From DATKZS01 sp035527835 [NCBI: bacterium] (GTDB taxonomy: Bacteria; RBG-13-61-14), in the NCBI GenBank assembly GCA_035527835.1, contig DATKZS010000235.1, forward strand, positions 1-59,991: DNA of 59,991 nucleotides, read 5' to 3'. The notes beneath the pieces are model-generated. The model saw nothing but the letters and a program-made list of their open reading frames with translations. It ran no database searches and was not told the DNA's origin. Below are positions 59,848 to 59,991 of this stretch, piece after piece. The first letter of the stretch is position 1. Every line of letters begins with the position of its first letter. The position numbers and the translations under genes were made by a program.

Positions 59848-59991
59848 GCTTGGGGCTTGGGGCTTGAGGCTTAAGAGACACAACCCTGCCATTCAAGTAT
59901 CTCTCAACTCCCCACACCTCAAGCCCCAAGCCTCAAGCCCCATGCCTCAAGCCCCATGCCTCATGCCTCAAGCCCCATGCCTCAAGCCCCA
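59848..59991. repeat. Inverted heptamer array (GGCTTGG / CAAGCCC), runs past the window edge
   Basis: GGCTTGGGGCTTGGGGCTTG followed by GAGGCTTAAG on the left. From about 59928 to the end, reverse-complement units CAAGCCCCAAGCCTCAAGCC continue. The right array is still going at 59991. Confidence 0.85.

Overview
This window reads as a chromosomal segment of an uncultivated, high-GC, Gram-negative bacterium. An outer membrane is implied by a TonB-dependent receptor, apolipoprotein N-acyltransferase, several lipoproteins and RND pumps. MopE-type DCDD repeat proteins, a DUF4388 protein and a Gly-rich/Cys/transmembrane/Arg C-terminal tail recall Myxococcota and related candidate phyla, but the sequence alone does not fix the lineage.

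Layout. 1-2740: the 3' part of a large Eco57I/TaqI-type DNA methyltransferase (its 5' end lies before the window) followed by a HEPN-like gene. 2741-3800: a repeat-filled gap, a RelB-like antitoxin and a decayed ParE toxin. 3870-5800: ROK-family kinase and a DUF502 membrane protein, both on the minus strand. 6000-13790: a cobalamin operon with promoter, B12 riboswitch and terminator, then btuF-btuC-btuD, a BtuB-like receptor, a beta-propeller lipoprotein and a large surface protein. 13800-17910: ilvD-ilvB-ilvN on the minus strand. 18150-22220: a YdcH/DUF465-like protein and two secreted MopE/propeller proteins. 22380-32080: a TPR/zinc-ribbon membrane protein, DUF4388 protein, PhoH, PgpH, YbeY, Lnt and a Cys-based phosphatase. 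32190-38160: a Tat-exported fucose-isomerase-like protein, a GT-C enzyme, a divergent J-domain protein, an HD protein and a membrane protein. 38340-41510: a UbiA-type prenyltransferase, a MopE-like protein and a BglII-like endonuclease with an MT-A70 methylase. 41580-51330: penicillin acylase, GDT1-like half transporter, sugar isomerase, beta-flower protein, YfhO, radical SAM and sirtuin. 51560-59850: a periplasmic adaptor and two consecutive RND pumps.

The most striking property is the density and variety of palindromic repeats. At least ten families occur between genes. Most are either core palindromes or inverted pairs of arrays built from 7-12 nt units (GGCTTGA, GTAGATA, GTTTGTG, GATGAACGCA and others). 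Three different families also sit in frame inside coding sequences, twice in the methyltransferase and once in the signal region of the BtuB-like receptor. Others supply the stop codons of genes. This resembles the protein-inserting palindromic elements known from Rickettsia, but involves unrelated sequences.

The best candidates for new biology are these in-frame elements, the mosaic methyltransferase with its HEPN partner, and the riboswitch-controlled B12 operon whose propeller lipoprotein recalls Bacteroides BtuG. No rRNA, tRNA, CRISPR array, transposase or prophage gene was seen.
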